DNA of 13,751 bases, taken from an uncultured Clostridia bacterium (lineage in GTDB: Bacteria > Bacillota > Clostridia > Oscillospirales > CAG-272). Where the stretch lies: the NCBI GenBank assembly GCA_937894775.1, contig CALAXC010000082.1, positions 1 to 13,751 on the forward strand. The letters run 5' to 3'. The number at the start of each line of letters is the position of its first letter. The stretch's first letter is position 1. The notes below the pieces were generated by a model. That model saw only the letters and a list, made by a program, of their open reading frames with translations, had not been told where the DNA came from and ran no database searches. Both the position numbers and the translations under genes were made by a program. This document shows positions 11,609-13,751 of this stretch, one piece after another.

Positions 11609-13216
11609 TTAATTGAATATGCAAAGGTTGTTTTTGCAAGCTAAAATGTTTTGATTCTGTGCAAGATCGGCGGTTGCGATGAAGAAATTATTTGTTGCTT
11701 CTAAGGGTATGTAGTCGTCCCACGGAACAGGAACATTGTGCCAACGTCCGTCTCCACCATGAACAGGAATGAAATCCACTCTCGGTATAATATCGTATGA
11801 ATATGCGGAAATGGATATTTCATCAATATCATTTTGTGAAGCAACAAAAGATGATTTCAAAATTGCATGAGTTTTTGTACGAGGATGTACAACGTATTCT
11901 TCGCTAACCTTGTTTGACAAACACTCACACTCTTTGTAAGAATACTTTTGCGAGTATTCTGGAATGGGTTGAAGCGAATGTACAGGTCTTTCTTGATAGA
12001 TTGGAATTGCCCAAATAGGAGCAAAGTCAAAATAAACAGCTTTGAAATAGTCTGCGTTTTTGTTCACGAAGTTCTCTTCGATAATGTCAAACGAATGTGA
12101 GAAATAAGCGGGTGGCAATAGAGTAATTGCTCTACCTTGACTATGCTGAGAGATGATTCGATTAGTTCTTTTTTGTTTGATAAAATTGAAATCGTCTCCG
12201 TATCCGGACTGCGAGCGAATAAGATCAACCATATTTGTTTGCGCAAGGGGAGTAAACAGCGTTCTGAACTGTACCTCATTTGTCCTGTCAAGTGCGTCGA
12301 AAAGAACTTCAAAATCAGAGTTAGACATACTCATAAAGTCTTTGTTCTGTTTGATTGCTTTATCGGTCATCTTTTTGAGCTTTTTCTCACCTTTTTTTAC
12401 ATAACGGTCGATTTCTTTTTTGCTTTTTCTTTCGAGATGTGTTGCATCGCGTGTAAAAGATAAATCAGGACCACCTTGTGCACAATAATTCAATTGAACC
12501 TGAGTGTTGTAGAAAGGCTTGGGTTTTGTTACAGTGGCATGCAACGTCTCGGTATGTATTTCGGTGTGTTCCTCACCATCACTATCGTAATATGTTTCCT
12601 CCCACTCTATTTCTTTATATCCATGATAGACTTCCGTTCCCATTCTGTGAATCAATTTGTTTTCAAACAAAAACGGATTTTCGTTATAATGACCAGCCAA
12701 GACATCAACAGTAGATTGCTCGCCGTTGTTATGATCGTTGAAATCATAATTGATAATCATATTTGCTTCTTGTTCAACCGAGAAACATGGTGAAAAAGAA
12801 ATCATAGGAATGGTTGCTTCTATGATTTTTAATGCGTCGCGATCGGTAAACGAATTATTAAGCGGAGCCATCTGACGCTGTGCCAGTGCAAACAATTCCT
12901 CAATCTTCTTGTCTAATTCTTCAATCTCGCTTCGCAATGCTCTTATTTTGGGCGTGATTTTTATAATGACAAGGGGAATAAGAATGAGCGTAATAATCAT
13001 CAAGACTCTGAAAAAACGCCAAAGATTAAGCTTCCTTTTGATTTTAGAAAGTTTTTCCTTGAGGTCGTTGTGTTCTTTTACGGTCTTTCTGTTTTCTTCA
13101 ACGTTTACGCCGGATTGCTGTATGAGCGTGTCAAGATATTTTTTTGTATTATCCAAGTGAAGATTTTTGAATTTGGAGTCAAATTCTTCCAAGGGATTAT
13201 ATATCATTGAACTCAT
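11609..13216 (-). CDS. Membrane-anchored coiled-coil protein, DUF3137-like partner of LemA
   Basis: A 535-residue protein of unknown function. The start is placed at the ATG at 13216: the in-frame GTG at 13225 is itself part of the Shine-Dalgarno AGGGGTG, well spaced for that ATG. The layout is a cytoplasmic amphipathic N-terminus, a coiled-coil-like stretch (about 40-64), one membrane segment (about 66-87), a second coiled-coil stretch (90-115), then a large beta-rich domain. Residues 298-333 (NSDFEVLFDALDR followed by NEVQFRTLFTPLAQ) resemble the core of DUF3137 proteins, which also neighbour lemA genes; this is an inference from pattern. The C-terminus has aromatic and proline-rich blocks (FAPIWAIPIYQERP; GRWHNVPVPWDDYIP). 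It is the first gene of an operon with lemA and probably acts with it at the membrane. Confidence 0.82.
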   Translation of the reverse strand: MSSMIYNPLEEFDSKFKNLHLDNTKKYLDTLIQQSGVNVEENRKTVKEHNDLKEKLSKIKRKLNLWRFFRVLMIITLILIPLVIIKITPKIRALRSEIEELDKKIEELFALAQRQMAPLNNSFTDRDALKIIEATIPMISFSPCFSVEQEANMIINYDFNDHNNGEQSTVDVLAGHYNENPFLFENKLIHRMGTEVYHGYKEIEWEETYYDSDGEEHTEIHTETLHATVTKPKPFYNTQVQLNYCAQGGPDLSFTRDATHLERKSKKEIDRYVKKGEKKLKKMTDKAIKQNKDFMSMSNSDFEVLFDALDRTNEVQFRTLFTPLAQTNMVDLIRSQSGYGDDFNFIKQKRTNRIISQHSQGRAITLLPPAYFSHSFDIIEENFVNKNADYFKAVYFDFAPIWAIPIYQERPVHSLQPIPEYSQKYSYKECECLSNKVSEEYVVHPRTKTHAILKSSFVASQNDIDEISISAYSYDIIPRVDFIPVHGGDGRWHNVPVPWDDYIPLEATNNFFIATADLAQNQNILACKNNLCIFN

Positions 13217-13237
13217 CTTTTTCACCCCTTTAACAAC

Positions 13238-13266
13238 ATTATACTACGTTTTTTTGAAAAAGTAAA
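13238..13266 (-). promoter_or_regulatory. Promoter of the DUF3137-like/lemA operon
   Basis: Minus-strand TTTACT (13266-13261), 17-nt spacer and TATAAT (13243-13238). The -10 is perfect and the -35 matches four of six bases. It lies 21 bases before the chosen ATG. Confidence 0.65.
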
Positions 13267-13371
13267 TAATTATTGTAAAATTAACCGTGTTAGCAATGTT
13301 TTTGCCGAGCCGTTTGTGAGCGATAGGGAAGTAGCTTGCCACTCTCGTTTTATAATGCTGAGAGGAAAGGA

Positions 13372-13397
13372 AAAGGGCTACTATTCGGTAGCCCTTT
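13372..13397. terminator. Terminator downstream of proS
   Basis: AAAGGGCTAC (13372-13381) pairs with GTAGCCCTTT (13388-13397) around a six-base loop, 24 bases after the proS stop codon. On the minus strand it ends in TTTTCC. The region between it and the next promoter (13267-13371) shows no gene or other clear element. Confidence 0.8.
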
Positions 13398-13421
13398 GTG
13401 AATTTTTATAGAATATTTTTA

Positions 13422-13751
13422 TTAGCCTCGAGCAGAACGCAACGCTTCTGTAATAATCTGCTCAATTTCCTCTGCCGCTGTTTCAAGAGCTGCGGTTGCC
13501 TTGAAGCTCTTATCTCTTGACGAGACCTCCACAATGCTTTGCTTCATGTTTCGGGGGCTGGCGATCACTCTGTACGGAACACCGAGAAGGTCGGCGTCGG
13601 AGAACATAACTCCCGCGCTGATGTTTCTGTCATCATAAATAACCTCAACACCCTTCTTCTGAAGCTCGGCATAGAGCTTGTCGGCATATTCCTTTACCTC
13701 AGCATCGTCCGAGCGAACCGCGCAAAGATGAACCTGCCAGGGAGCAATGGA
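13422..13751 (-). CDS. proS: Prolyl-tRNA synthetase, C-terminal anticodon-binding domain (partial)
   Basis: The frame enters from the right edge of the window and ends at 13422, giving the last 109 residues. It begins with SIAPWQVHLCAVRSDD and continues through LYAELQKKGVEVIYDDR, AGVMFSDADLLGVPYRVI and VEVSSRD. This is the HGTP_anticodon fold, with the YDDR...AGVxFxDADLxGxP pattern typical of prolyl-tRNA synthetase. The enzyme charges tRNA-Pro in the cytoplasm. Its GC content and codon choice are higher than those of neighbouring genes, as expected of a well-expressed housekeeping gene. The catalytic domain lies outside the window. Confidence 0.93.
   Translation of the reverse strand, partial: SIAPWQVHLCAVRSDDAEVKEYADKLYAELQKKGVEVIYDDRNISAGVMFSDADLLGVPYRVIASPRNMKQSIVEVSSRDKSFKATAALETAAEEIEQIITEALRSARG

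Noticed and set aside
12137..12793. Several plus-strand frames of 80-108 codons opposite the LemA partner gene
   Set aside because: They lack good ribosome-binding sites, have Cys/Phe-rich composition typical of antisense frames, and lie wholly inside a well-supported gene.
13217..13225. GTG start of the LemA partner gene at 13225
   Set aside because: The GTG is part of the AGGGGTG ribosome-binding site that is correctly spaced for the ATG at 13216.

Overview
The window looks like a chromosomal stretch of a low-GC Gram-positive gut or rumen Clostridia (Oscillospirales/Christensenellales-like). This is inferred from AT-rich codons, strong Shine-Dalgarno sites, short hairpin terminators with U-tracts, SipW-type signal peptidase, single-cysteine lipoproteins, and the GC-richer intergenic hairpin repeats near 650-800. 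It has about ten credible protein genes in several short operons; no tRNA, rRNA, CRISPR or complete mobile element was seen.

Left part (1-4216): the 3' end of a probably frame-broken gene, a possible small opposite-strand gene, a bidirectional terminator and a block of hairpin repeats. Then comes a two-gene plus-strand unit: a Ser/His (SipW/ER-type) signal peptidase and a large secreted lipoprotein with a discoidin-like domain and an (alpha/alpha)6 glycoside hydrolase domain, closed by a 16-bp terminator.

Middle part (4217-7839): an almost 600-nt interval without a normal gene, but with a strong promoter, an interrupted small reading frame, a 9-codon leader-like ORF and two mutually exclusive hairpins, the second a 14-bp intrinsic terminator. 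A second strong promoter then drives glpK, an alpha/beta hydrolase of the monoacylglycerol lipase/lysophospholipase type, and a nicotinamidase-like cysteine hydrolase. The lipase could release glycerol that GlpK phosphorylates. This leader is the best candidate here for an undescribed regulatory element.

Right part (7848-13751, all minus strand): a COG1237-type metallo-beta-lactamase-fold hydrolase, a cell-surface lipoprotein with one InlB/Flg_new-type repeat, an operon made of an unfamiliar DUF3137-like membrane protein, a LemA protein and a truncated XRE-type HTH gene, and finally the C-terminal anticodon-binding domain of prolyl-tRNA synthetase running off the window edge. Five promoters can be read as -35/-10 pairs with 17-nt spacers; three share the ten bases GTGATATAAT.
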